64,000 nt of DNA from Archegozetes longisetosus (Eukaryota; Arthropoda; Arachnida; Sarcoptiformes; Trhypochthoniidae). This document shows, in pieces, positions 41,406 to 53,245 of this stretch (within the stretch, counting starts at the first letter, position 1; the number at the start of each line of letters is the position of its first letter). Location: positions 6,538,220-6,602,219 of the forward strand of contig JAEMBT020000001.1 of NCBI GenBank assembly GCA_018873245.2. Reading direction: 5' to 3'. Position numbers and translations under genes: made by a program. The notes under the pieces are model-generated. The model worked only from the letters and a program-made list of their open reading frames with translations, searched no databases and was not told where the DNA came from.

Positions 41406-42219
41406 CAGTGATGCTCAACGCTCGAGCGTTTGGCGCTCGGTAGCGAGCGCGAACGTCGAGCGTTCTACTTTTGCCGAGCGTGAGTGGACGCTCGAGCGTC
41501 TTACCCCCCGAGCGCCGAGCGCGAGCGTTGAGCGTCAAGTCATAGTACGTATCTCCCAAATTAGAAATATAGTATAGATACTTTTTAATGCAAAAAAGTT
41601 AGTATTTACTAAATATAAAATTTTACACAAAAATTTATGACTTATTGTTTTAAAGAATTTAGACAGAATCTTTTTGAGTCTGAAACTAAGTGTGTTTACA
41701 CATGACAGCGTTTATGAAAGAGAGACAGACGGACAGAGATTGGTATAAAATGTACTATCAAAAAGTTCTAACATTTAAGTCAATGATTATTCAAAAAGTT
41801 ATAAACTTAACTTATAAGTTATTACTAGACTTTTTAGTGCTTTTAAATATGGACTCTAATGTATCGCAATCTCTCTCTTTTATAAACGGTTTCATATCTT
41901 CAATATAAACATTTTATTTATATGACATCAGATTTTGAACTAAAGTATTTGTTTGGATTGTTTTCAATCAGTGAGTATCATATATATGAAATTTATATAC
42001 AGATAAAGTTACAGCTTAAATAAAATAAGTTAATTTTATGCAGAAAAAGCCTTTCAATTCATGAACTTTGCTTACTTGACGCTCGGCAAACGCTCGGCGC
42101 TCGAGCGCCTCGAAAAAGTGAGCGCCGAGCGTTTCATTTTCCCCGAGCGTTAGCGCGAGCGCCGAGCGCCAATTTCTGACCGAGCGCGAGCGTGAGCGTC
42201 GAGCGTGTGTGCATCACTG
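41406..42219. mobile_element. hAT non-autonomous element with GAGCG-rich subterminal arrays
   Basis: Ends CAGTGATGCTCAACGCTCGA and, complemented, CAGTGATGCACACACGCTCG. ATTATAAG duplicated at 41398-41405 and 42220-42227. About 130 bp at each end is built from GAGCG / CGCTC words (for example GCGCTCGAGCGCC, GAGCGCCGAGCGC) and is very GC-rich, while the 500-bp middle is A+T-rich. A 72-codon frame in the middle (41690-41908) shows no family. The arrays are likely transposase-binding subterminal repeats, as known for hAT elements. Confidence 0.88.
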
Positions 42220-42308
42220 ATTATAAGCAAGTTTTTTGGAAAGTTTGCATTAACCAGATCTTATAAATAGAGTAAATTAGATCGACCTTAAAGTATATAG
42301 CTTCAAAA

Positions 42309-42967
42309 ATGGCCAAAAATTCGGTTTTGAAATATCAGACAGTGGCTAATATTAGATTCGCTCATATTTTTCCTCGAAAAAAACATAGAATTCGCTCTAA
42401 AATATAAACCATTAAATACAGATAAGTTTCTAATAACTTATCCAAAATGTGGCACAACTTGGACTCATCAGATTATATTGCTTATCCTCAATAATGGAAT
42501 ATCAGAGTGATCATAAAGATTTTATACTCAACTCTTTAATCGAAATGTCGGGAAACTTTTTATTCAATACATCACTGAATCCGAAAGTGTTTAAACTCAT
42601 TTACCGTTTGGTTTATTGGCTTATAATAAGTCTACGAAGTATTTGTGTGTCTTAAGAAATCCGAAAGACATTTGTGTTTCATACTATCATCTCACGAAGA
42701 AAATAAGTGCCTTTGAGTTCGATGGTGATTTTCATGAGATTTTCAAATATTGGATTAGTGGAGAATTTCATTATGGAGATTATTTTCAACACGTTCTTTC
42801 TTATTGGTCTCACAGATTTGATGATAATTTTAATTTCTTGGTTTACGAACACATGAAATATAATACAAGTGATGCTGTTCTTAAAATTGCACAATTTCTT
42901 GGAGAAGAGTTTATGATTAAGTTGAAAGAAAATAATGAATTGATTTTAGATAAAGTTGTAGAGATAG
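42309..42967 (+). pseudogene. Cytosolic sulfotransferase-like pseudogene, 3' truncated
   Basis: Starts MAKNSVLKYQTVANIRF at 42309. After a frameshift comes FALKYKPLNTDKFLITYPKC, then GTTWTHQIILLILNNG, holding the 5'-phosphosulfate loop (TYPKCGTTW). After two more shifts comes KYLCVLRNPKDICVSYYH, the 3'-phosphate-binding motif of PAPS-dependent sulfotransferases. HVLSYWSHRFDDNFNFLVYE and DAVLKIAQFLGEEF complete the fold to ~residue 210. At 42968 it is replaced by BTB sequence, losing the C-terminal cap. No introns are visible. Confidence 0.85.
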
Positions 42968-43215
42968 ACTTCAAACCGTTTAGAGAATTAATTGAATCGC
43001 AACACTTCAGTAGAGATAACATGATAACTTTGAGAAATATCTTTCTTTTTGATGACAAAAAGATGTACGAAATGATTGAGAACAAATATGAGAAATTAAG
43101 ACAAGACTACGATCAGTTGAGAAGAGATAATATGGAGCTGGAAGATAAATATAAGAACCTGAAGGAAAAACATAATCGATGCCCTTTTGTATATGATGAA
43201 GAGTCTGATCAGTAA
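42616..43215 (+). other. In-frame sulfotransferase-BTB tail chimeric ORF (199 codons)
   Basis: The open frame from 42616 holds the second half of the sulfotransferase (VLRNPKDICVSYYH ... DKVVEI). Without a stop it passes at 42968 into the BTB C-terminus (DFKPFRELIESQHFSRDNMI, coiled coil, FVYDEESDQ, stop 43215). The BTB part copies 36508-36755 with few changes. The first Met of the frame is not the sulfotransferase start, so expression as a protein is doubtful. The junction itself is clear. Confidence 0.7.
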
Positions 43216-43733
43216 TAGCGCTTTAATTCATTTTATATTGTAAATCGTTTTTTATATGACTAAACGTTAAAATTTTGTTAATAATTTGTGTTATAGTTTC
43301 CGATTCTTATGGCAACTATTTGAATGTCTGTTCGGGCACAGTATTATTCTTAAAAATAATAATTAGTGCCACTATAAGCTCCGGCTCAGGCTCTAAGCTT
43401 TCCGAGTCTATGGACCAAATTAATTATAATTGTTTGAGAACTTTAATGCGATTTCCATCTAAAATATAAATATGATCAGATTTGTTGCACTATTTCTTAC
43501 GTCATTGTTTTGTAAAATGTTTTTCTGTAAAAGATTTTCTAATTGTATAGAAATGAAAACGAGCTGTTACTTCAAGTAAAGTTAATTTTCTAAAATATTT
43601 ATTGACAGTTTAAAAATTAAAAACTATTGACAACATTTAAATAATATTTATTATCTTTTTGTAATCAGTTAAGATATTTTATAAGTTTCATAACTTTGTC
43701 GAACCTTAGCCTAAAAGACGACTCTTTCTGCTA

Positions 43734-44810
43734 ACATACTCGGATAAAAATCCGCAAAAATTTCAATTGTTTGTAAAACAATAAAATAATTACAATATGG
43801 AGTCAAAATTTGGCTAAAACTTAAAACAATTATTGATTATTAAATGGTAATTTTTATTTAAACATATGAGCGAGTGTTTGGCTACGATACCACTTTTTGC
43901 AAGGATACCCCTAAAAGTGTAATGGAAATGAATATAATTCAAAATTATATCAAAATTTTGAACATTTTATCCTCTCTTCTCAGTTATTTCACAATAATTT
44001 TATGTAATTTATTATTATTAATACGTAACTATTCATTACTATAAGGTTTTTTCATTTTTTAATGATAAATTTTGATATTTCTTGATAACTAATGATTAAT
44101 TTAGGGGCATTCTGTGATCAATCTTTTGATCAAAAGTACTTGTACTGAGTATCAAAGTGCTCGTCTCATTGAGAGCTTTCCAATGATATATGTGTCAGCA
44201 TGGTTTAGAATCAGGGAGCGACCGAAAAGAGACTCCTTAAATAGACCAAAATCGAGACAATAACTTTATCGATGAGCTTCAATTTTTTGTCTCTCTTTTT
44301 TATTATGCTTAATATTTTATCTTTTCTTTCATTGTTAAATGATCATCAATATTCTATTTATAATATTATAGAAAAAATTTTATTTTTAACTTAATCGATA
44401 CAAAATTGCAGTCACTTTTCTTAGGTTTATCCTTAGATTTCTTTGATAAGTTTGATGACCATTTTTATGGTAACTTGAAATAAAATTTTTAATATTTTCG
44501 ATAATTTATATTCCCTTATATCTGAACTATAAATTCTGATCATTTTAAAATTTTGAAATAAATTAAAATGAGTTAAATTAAAAATTTTGAATGATGCCAG
44601 TTTTTAAAACGAAAATTTCCAAGCACTTTTTCAAAGTTATTCGCTTTAAAATTATGTAAGACTTTTCTTTATGTGAATATTTTTTTAAATCTTTCACTGT
44701 TATAGAGAATAGTAAATTCTCTTTTATTTGATATATAAATCTCATATCTTTTTAAGCTCAAAATATTTTTAAAAGTTTGTAAACTTTTCGCGGATTTTAT
44801 CCGAGAACGT
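43734..44810. mobile_element. Non-autonomous TIR element, 1.08 kb, TA target
   Basis: Ends ACATACTCGGATAAAAATCC and, complemented, ACGTTCTCGGATAAAATCCG. TA at 43732-43733 and 44811-44812. Absent from the paralogous site at 37268-37271 (CTACTACTTTTGAAG), so both the element and its recent insertion are demonstrated. No transposase frame. Confidence 0.85.
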
Positions 44811-44856
44811 TACTTTTGAAGTACAAAACGAAAGTACAGGTACGGAAATTCAAATC

Positions 44857-45831
44857 TTACTTCACCAGTTGTTTCATCAGTGATTGACGACACATGGTGC
44901 ACACACTCTTAAATATGATATTAGAAACTTGATTCATCACTTCATTTCTTTTCTGTTCATCCTTCTCAACAATATATTGTTTACGTATTGATAATGAGAG
45001 GGGTAATATAACTATTGGTCAGAAAAAGTTATTGAAACTTCATATCTATTCAAACATTTTCTTACGTGATGAAAAACACTTACCTTTCTTCATAGTCTGT
45101 TCATTAAAAATACTTTTCCTTACTATAATTTTGTTTTCATTGATAAGAAGTCCAACATTTTTAAAGATATTGATCCAAATATCTAATTGTTCTTCTCTTG
45201 ATGGAACTCTCATAACTTGTTTCTCATGAATTTCTTTCTCTTTTGCAGTCAAATCACTGAAAGGATCGGAAATCCAATAGATATGAGCGTAAATTTTACC
45301 GTCTTTTGACAATAGGCGAAACAAATTTTTTGCTGCATTTTCTTTATTTGAAATCCAGTGCAAAACATGATTAGAAAAAACTAATGAAACTTTTCCTTCG
45401 AGTTGCTTTAGTTCTGGTCTCAATTGGTCCCAATCTTGACTCAAATCTTGTAATAGGTATTGAATATTATCTTTGTGGTGATGTTCTTTAGCAAATTTGA
45501 TCATCTCTTCATCGACATCAATGGCATACAATTGATTAATAGATAGCCGACTATTCAACAAAAGTGTGATATTTCCGCTTCCAGAACCAACATCGAGAAC
45601 TACATCGAATTTTCTGTATATATAAATATTTAATAGCTTTGCATAATTTATATAAATGAAAGTTTATAGTTTTAATATAATTTTCCGAGTTTTAAATATT
45701 AAATCAAAAGTTTTCTGCCAATATTTGACATACTTATCAACATTTTCTTTTTTAATCTTATTAAGTAGTTCTTCAGCGTCTCCATACTGAAGATGATTTG
45801 TCTGATTATAAAGATCTGCATCAAAATCCAT
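44857..45831 (-). CDS. JHAMT-like methyltransferase copy, C-terminus frameshifted
   Basis: Exon 1 45831-45734 (MDFDADLYNQTNHLQYGDAE), exon 2 45613-45084 (530 nt, full), exon 3 45011-44857, total 260 aa. The catalytic part is complete: VLDVGSGSGN, YAIDVDEEM, LVFSNHVLHWISNKENAAKN, LLSKDGKIYAHIYW. A 1-nt deletion near 44883 shifts the last exon, ending CRQSLMKQLVK and losing the ~25 residues that end FRFVLQK in paralogues. It may still be functional or may be freshly dead. The GSGSGN loop replaces GCGTGN of the intact copy. Confidence 0.6.
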
Positions 45832-47226
45832 GTTTTAAATTGACAAAAATTGAACTTAAATCAAAAAAAATTTTAGAACAGTAGGCGATTAAAGTTAAGA
45901 TCAAATTTCAGATCAAATCGACTGAGAACTACATTTAAACCACTGTAACTTGTATTAAAACTGGTTTTATTAGTTTTGATAACTGTTGCCACAGTAATGA
46001 CAATGAACTCAGGACTTCAAAAGTGATAAGCCTAACGTATATCGATATATTTTTGAAACTGTTTTTCAAAATACTTTTCATTATATGGTGTGCATTTCTC
46101 CCACTGATAGTGTCGTATACAGTGTTGATCCTGTTAACATATTCTTGGCCTGTACGTTGACCAATAACTATCTCAGCTCTTTCTGAGACTTCATCATTGT
46201 CTGGTTCAACACAATGATTCGTTTTAATAAGCAATCATTTGGTATTAACTCTTAGTTTAAAGTCAAGTGGTCCTAAACTATGAGAATATATATTTGTTTC
46301 GTCTCGAGTTGTCCGGAAGTATAACAGTAGTGACAGTCTCATAACTTTTTGTAGGCCCCTCTTATCTAATCTTATTTCAAGTATTTAAGACCAAAAATTA
46401 TTCAGATTGTATAACAAATACCTCTATTATGTATTTGATTTATCCTTCAAAACTTCTATTAGTACACTAACAATTTGATTAAATCTATGTATAGATTGTA
46501 AAAATATCAAAAAGTTTGTCATTTAAGTTAATATTATACGTAAAGCAGTTATTAGTAATATTAATGTACGACTTATTCAATAGTTGTTAGCACCTGACAG
46601 AAAAGTTTTAAAATTGTAGTTTTGTGCTTTGCAAAAGAGGTGTTGTAATTAAGTTTCTCATAGGCTTTTACATGAAAGGAAAATTTTCAACGTCCAGGTT
46701 TACATTTCAAAAATTGCTCGAAAGGACAATAGGTACAGTGGAGTCTCTATAACTTAAGCATGTAGTTGAGTCATTTTAAAGATGCTTTTGAGCTACGAAT
46801 TTGTGATTACTCTTTTTCTAAAACCATTTAAGTGCACGTTTAAGTCAGGGAAGTTTTACTATATTGGAAAATAACATCAGCTCTTATTAGTCTAATAGGT
46901 TATGCATAAGTCTTTGAGCGAGTTTTTAATAACTTTATTTTCAAACGATCAATACTGCAATCGTGAAACTTGATCATATTGTAGAGTATTGTCTACAGAT
47001 ATTATTTTGATGTTCAATCGATAAAGTAACCGCCTTTAGCTCGAATGCAAGCGGGAAGACGCGGTCGACCACTTCGGCGACGATCGTTGATTTAGTCTCA
47101 TAGTATCGCTTGAGAGTGTAATAAACGAATCCTCACTTTGTACAGGTATTCTTCAAGGGCTCAAAATTTTGATTTGGATTTTTATCTAATTTCAGCAATT
47201 CAATTACTATGATACGTTTTTGCATA
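45832..47226 (-). promoter_or_regulatory. Duplicated upstream region of JHAMT copy
   Basis: Non-coding, matching 38290-39685 throughout. A 99-codon open frame at 46234-45935 (GRNAHHIMKSILKNSFKNIS) is shorter in the other copy and not supported by the 4.7-5.1 kb relative, so I treat it as chance. Promoter elements are presumably in the first 400 bp, where all JHAMT copies agree. Confidence 0.5.
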
Positions 47227-47474
47227 AAATTATTCATTAATTTACACTTTTGTTAATAAACCTACACATGTTTTGATGGCCAATGAGTTGTATTGAATTT
47301 GATGCATTTGTATGAGATTTAATAGTAACGCGTTTATGAGATAATGACCGTCAAAATTACGTTTAAAAACTTTTGCATAACCTATAATGAGAACAGAAGG
47401 AATGAGCCAGTGGCGAAGATTAGATTGACCATTTTACTTTTTTCCTGTTGACCCTAATCAGCGGAATATTATTT

Positions 47475-47562
47475 GCGTAATGACATTACGAGAGGTAATA
47501 CACTTATCGATCAGAAAATCATTGAAATTTTATATTTATTCATATATTGTTTCATCTGATAT
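47475..47562 (-). pseudogene. JHAMT intron-2/exon-3 scrap
   Basis: Matches 44985-45075 around the intron-2 acceptor (TAATGACATTACGAGAGGTAA, then CGATCAGAAAATCATTGAAA). ~90 bp, no frame. Confidence 0.55.
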
Positions 47563-47978
47563 ACCCATTATATTAATACCTGAGTTTAGGAGTTTCTTGT
47601 GATGCTTTATTTAACTATGTGGGGGTAGAATTTGAGAGTTCTCAGACAGCATATAGCCTCGATTGAATATATAATTGTTAAATTCCTTTTTAAAATTGCC
47701 ACGAAATTAACTAAGTTATCACTACATTGATAATTCAACTTTAGAAATGCTCATAGGATTACGAAATTTTATTATGTTATTCAAACTAATCTAATATAAT
47801 CTAATTCTGATACAATACTAAATCTAATCTAAACTTACCCAGTCCTGCCTAGCCTAATTTAAGCTAACATAAAATTAATTATATATCGAGAAGTGATATT
47901 CGTTATATGATATTAAATTTTTTAATCAGTTTATATTTTCATTCTCGGTATTATTGAATAGCAATGCTTTGGGGTTGG

Positions 47979-48611
47979 TATCGGTTTCGCAGAATGGAAT
48001 TTTATACAGTCAGTTTAGCAGAAACAGGTTAAAATCAATTTTACAACTCATTTTCTCATCCCTAAACCTTAGGGTTTGTCAGCTCATTCATTCTTATCAA
48101 AGTAAAATAAAAAATCTGATATTAATCATCAGATTTAGATAAAAGCTTAAGCACCAATAGTCAATAGAAAATAACAAGGCTAAAAACACTTGGTCAAATA
48201 TTAGATTTTTCTCATTCATTTCCAACTAATATTTAAGCTCAATCTTGAAAATTTAAAACATAAAACATTTAGCTTATTAGTAGAGTTATAAAAACTATTT
48301 AATTGTACTTTCGAATAGTTGAATAAGATTTTTATCTTATATATCTACTAATTTGGCTTAACAACTCCTATTTACAATATATTGTTTCAAATACTTTTAG
48401 AATCTATTACATCAATAACAAAATATTTTTTACGCAGAACATAAAGTGTGTACTCGAAAATTATTTCTAGAACTGAAGCTTTTCATAATAATTTTGAAAA
48501 ATAGGGGTTTTCTAAAACCTAAACTGAGAATAGGAAAACAGAGATATTATACTTTTCTGCTAAACTGACTGGTTAAAATGCCATTCTGCAAAACTGACTT
48601 CTGCGAAACTG
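47979..48611. mobile_element. Non-autonomous TIR element, ~0.63 kb
   Basis: Left CGGTTTCGCAGAATGGAATT, and the complement of the right end CAGTTTCGCAGAAGTCAGTT with further TGCAGAATGGCATTTTA. Both then share CAGTCAGTTTAGCAGAAA. Non-coding. A 62-codon frame across the left arm is incidental. The gap 47563-47978 holds only degenerate AATCTAA words (47795-47840). Confidence 0.7.
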
Positions 48612-51600
48612 ACACATACTATGCTTTGGAGCAGTCTTTTGTGGAGGAACTCATTTGAGGCATACTGAAAAACTTTACCGCTGACCACAGAAAACTTGTA
48701 TCACTTAAGTCTATAGGGGGTTATACTTGAATTAAGAATTAGTTGATTTTTGACAACTATTCACTTGATAGTGCATTCATTCCAATGAATCAATAGTTTG
48801 ACCTTAGGTTAAAATTAAGCAAACGTTAGATATTTAAAAGTTATTTCCAATTTTCTTACAGGAATATTCGTCGATTAAACAGATATTTTTCACAACAATT
48901 TCTGATCACAGTATACGCTATTATTCCAGATGCAAATATTAAGTGACAAAATGTTAAAACTAAATTGAATAAGTAGCAAAATTCATATTCGATTCAATCT
49001 ATTAGCTAGAATCATACACTCATTCAAACTTCACCATTCAATATTTGTTACAAACTAACAACTGTTCGTAAATCAATGATTGTTATGCTAAACTTATTCA
49101 GCACTTGCCTAGATGCAAAACCGATTATTAGTACACTACTAGATAAACAACAAACTTCTTGTGTCGTAAATACTACAAAACAAGAACAGATCTCATCAAG
49201 TTTGCCAGGTTTTGCAGGATCAATATGGAATTCTTTCTAAATAGATAGTCATTTTTGAATTTTAAGTGTTGAATAACTTAAAACTTGATTACACAATAGT
49301 AAAGAATGAGCTTCTAGAAAATTGGAGAATCGTGTTATAATCAAGTATTAAAGAATAGGTTGAAAATTTTCAAAGGTATTTGGAAGTGAATACTTTATCA
49401 AATATTTAAGAAAAACCAGAAACACCAGAAATCAGGTTAAGTGAGAGAAATTGAAAGTATAAAATTGAATCATGCGGTTGTCCCACATATAAGTCTAGGA
49501 ACAGAGGCAATCTCGTTAGTTCAAACTAGTCAGACAAATGGTTTATCATATCAATTGATTTGATCCTCATCTTCAAGTTAGACATCTACACCAAAAGTTG
49601 ATTTCCAGACCATTTTTAATGCTATGTTTGATACAATTAATGCATATGTTTAAATGAATGAAGTAAATACACAACATATGCTTAACTCTGGACTCCTGAT
49701 ATCTGTTTCAGAAACTTTAGGCATATTTATCCAACAATCAGAATAATAATCTCTTTTAAATTACAAACTCCAACCAGTGAAAAATTGTTCACAACCAATC
49801 TTTAGTCCCAAATCAATACAACCACCATCTGTTTAACTATCATATATTGACTCACAAAACAAGAAACAACAACAACGACAACAGCAACAACAACATCGAT
49901 TGATTAAACTAGTGATTGTTTAAAAGTTTTATTGGTCTTTCATTGATTGACGCAATTATTTTAACGAATAAACTTTTCAAATCGTAGTTGTCACAGACTC
50001 TATAAGACTCGCGTAAACTTAATGACAAAACTGATTTCAAATTTCAAATCTATTTAGAGTATGACTAAATTCTAGTAAAATACTTTTTCAAATTGATCTT
50101 CTAGTAGTTGAGGTTCACATTGAAATTTTGGCGACTATCAAAGACTATTTGATTTTAATATAGTCTGAAATAGTTGCCGGGGAAACGACTTAATTTGATC
50201 AGTTTTATAGTATTGACTTATGCCTTTTTTCCAACAAATCATTTAATTTAAACTTAGCTTCAAAGTCTCACAGCTTTGGAGCAAATCAATTGAACTAAAT
50301 TGTTTTCAGTCTTTGTCTACAATTTTGTGTTGATCATCAATAGTAATCCACGGCATATAATTAAGAAAAGGAAATAATTTGTGAGTCCTTCGGACTATAA
50401 TTCAACAGACGTCACGGTCGCGATCACTGGTCGCACGCTTCCATATCTGTGGTTACTTGCCCGGAAAGTATTTATTTACACTTCATTTCCATGTTAGATG
50501 TTCAAAAAACTTTGCCTAATTATAAAAATTAGACCTTTTTTAAGAACAGGATAAGCAACATTTTTTATTGTTTACGCTTATCATGTTCTTTAAAATATCA
50601 TTTAAGAACATTTTATTTACATTTTCTATGCCTTCTCAACACTCCTATCCATAAAAGGCTTCAAAGACATGTATTTGAAGAGTTCATAGTCCATTTTCTA
50701 CCCTTGGAGCTCATTCAGTGGTCATTAATAACACATGCCTTCAAAATTGAACAAAGTTTCGGTTTTAAAGACAATTGAAACTATTGCAATTTATAGCCTC
50801 TACACTCATCGGTCCCGTACTGACAATGGTATTTAAGGATTTATTTTTCATCCTTATACTCATCCACATTACCGAATGGTATCAGTTCTATACTTATTTG
50901 ATCCCTAAATTTTTCTTATGCTTTATATATAATTATTGAATAAATTTCTTTCCACACATAATGTTTCGTAGTAACAGCAAGTTCTTGGATCATATGAAAT
51001 CTTTTGAAGTTCAATAAAAATTGATTTGATTGAATGGCTATTTGGAAAAATGACTAAACCTGATATAATACCGATTAACATAATTAATGTTATATGCTTC
51101 ATAATTACGATGGCGTGTTAGTGTGGCATTAAGTAAGTGCTTAGCTATCGTGTTTCCTAATAATAACTAATGAGCCATAGTTTGAATAATTTATATTTTA
51201 ATATCGATCGTATGCAGCTCTTATTTTGTCATTCAGTCAACTATTAATAGAATAATTTGAAGAATATTTTATTTGATTTTTATGCTTCTAGTTATTTTGC
51301 ACTAATTGGTGATCAAATTTCAAAATATTCTTAGAAGTAATGATAATGATAGCAGTCGTGCATGAGTCTCACAATAGAGTCCATAATTTTGTTTTGAGAG
51401 ATTAAGTCTTAATTTTAATCTTATGGTTTGTTATTTTACTCCACATAAAAGTGTTTAAACTATGAGAAAATCCAATTCTTTTATATTAATAAAACAAAAG
51501 TTAGTTTTATGTCTCTTAGTTTAAATTATTGAAAGCTCAAAACAAAGTTTTCAAAACAATGCCTAACGTTCACGCAATGAATAGTCTTCCGTATGAAGTT

Positions 51601-52367
51601 CACGAAAGTGTTCACAATTTTACTGAACATTGAGCATAAACTATTTCAACAAAATATTAAATTAAATTCTTTTTAACAACACAATCAACACATAGTTGAG
51701 ACTGAAAATTTATATGTTTTAAGTAAAATACAAACAGATTAGTTTGCCAGTTGACCACAGTATTGTTATCCGAAAATAAAAATAGGCTAAAGTCGGTTAT
51801 CGGCTTTTTATTAATGCGAATATCGATCATACTCAGATTTAGTGATAATGACCGCGCGCATCATTCTTGGTGAGCACAATCTGCCACAATGAGGAGTTGT
51901 AAACCAAATGCAACTCCAAAAATATAGGAAACTAGTGTGGACAATAATACGCACCGAATCTAACTTAAGAGTTTTTGATTTTAAATGAGTTGAAATTAGT
52001 ACTAAATGTAGTAATAAGATTATAGTTGAGAATAAATCTCATAATTTTGATGAAAAACTAAAATTAGTTACAGATCTGTCTGCTGATTAACTAAGTAGTC
52101 ATAAACAGAGCTTTTTTATCATAATACAGTATAAGTGCATAGATTCTAATTTTAAGAAACTCGTGCTCGTTGTAATTACATTTGAAGTAATTGGAGAATA
52201 AATTTATTTAAATTAGAATTTATTCAATTGATATCAGTAAACGATCAAAGTTGATTTCATTCTAAATAAATCTAATTGAATTTTAGCAAAAATATATTCA
52301 AAATATATCCATATCGGAAGTCAATCTGTACCTCTATGTAAAGAAGGCTCTGGTTATAAAATCATAA
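48612..52367. other. Long gene-free stretch
   Basis: About 3.75 kb, A+T-rich, in which I find no coding region. It contains a (CAA)n microsatellite at 49858-49898 and a GC-rich patch at 50395-50465 (ACGGTCGCGATCACTGGTCG, with a GTCCTTCGGAC hairpin) that I cannot explain. Confidence 0.45.
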
Positions 52368-53245
52368 TTAAATCGGAACATTAATCGCACAGTAAACTAT
52401 TGCCAAATGTGTTGGCACAAAAGTAGTCGAAAACCCAAACGCTCTATAATTAGGATAAGTAAACAGATAAATTATACGACCGATAAAGAAGGTGATTGAC
52501 ATGAACGGGACATAAGTCATAACATTAGCAGCGCTTAGATTTGACGCCAGAACTAGCTGTGTGATCGAAGAGAGGACGAACTGTTCCAGTGAGTTCTGGA
52601 GTATGTTCTTGTATTTCTGGACTATTTCTTCGTTATTGGATGTCGGGTCAATCGCTGATGTAAAAAGTCGTCTCGTTGCTATAAAGCCGATAAGCGATCC
52701 AACGAATAGTAGACCCAATGCTTGATATCTAATCCAATTAAATGCAACTTTAATACAAGTTTATAATTAATTCATTCAATAGTCAATTAGAAAATATTTT
52801 CTTTGTTTTCAACTTTAAGTGTTTTAAATCATTTTCTATGAACTATTGATAAGTTTCAAAGATGTTTAGTTATTAGATAAAAGGTTTGGTAGAAATAAAA
52901 TTTTTTTAACGGTTTCTAAATTTCATAGCAAACTTGTGCTAAATGAAGGAATGGTTTTTATTTTTCTGTAGTTTACCTCAAAGTGAATTCAATCCTCTGA
53001 GAGAATGACTTTAAATCATTTTCTCGATATTTACCAGAAAGTACTATGAGATCAGACTTGACCAAAATGAAGAACACTATCAGGAAAGTGACACCAAGAC
53101 TACTGATAATAAAAGCCCTTCTCTGCAATTTTCTTCTTTCAGCTTCTTTCTCATCTTCAACCACATCATGACTCGAGTTCCGATCTCTTGGTCTCATTTC
53201 ATACTCAATATTATATGATTGGTTGATAGGATAAACACTTTGCAT
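52368..53245 (-). CDS. MAPEG-family membrane protein (TMEM79-like)
   Basis: Exon 1 53245-52977, exon 2 52728-52368, 248-nt intron (donor GTAAAC, acceptor TTAG), 209 aa in phase. The N-terminus is polar (MQSVYPINQSYNIEYEMRPR ... EAERRKLQRRA). About four or five membrane segments follow: ~47-66 (IISSLGVTFLIVFFILV), ~92-108 (YQALGLLFVGSLIGFIA), ~130-150, ~157-175 (MTYVPFMSITFFIGRIIYLF), ~183-205. The stretch NILQNSLEQFVLSSITQLVL and FFIGRIIYLFTYPNYRAFGF is the MAPEG signature with the NxxE-like and GR...YP...R motifs, closest in style to TMEM79/mattrin. Membrane-bound. Enzymatic activity (glutathione-dependent or none) cannot be told from sequence. Single copy in the window. Confidence 0.8.

Larger units (their letters stand above)
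42968..47226. repeat. Segmental duplication, copy B (partner 36508-39685)
   Basis: Collinear with copy A apart from the TIR element 43734-44810. The left junction lies inside the sulfotransferase frame. The right one is near TTCAGCAATTCAATTAC at ~47200. Confidence 0.9.

Noticed and set aside
41406..42219. CpG-island promoter or satellite array
   Set aside because: Exact 8-bp TSD and hAT termini show it is a transposon.
45935..46234. 99-codon ORF (GRNAHHIMKSILKNSF...) upstream of the JHAMT copy
   Set aside because: The duplicate at 38392-38622 is frame-disrupted and the 4.7-5.1 kb relative does not keep the frame; it looks like non-coding 5' flank.
47795..47840. Interstitial telomere-like repeats (TCTAA words)
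   Set aside because: Only a few degenerate words, no regular period.
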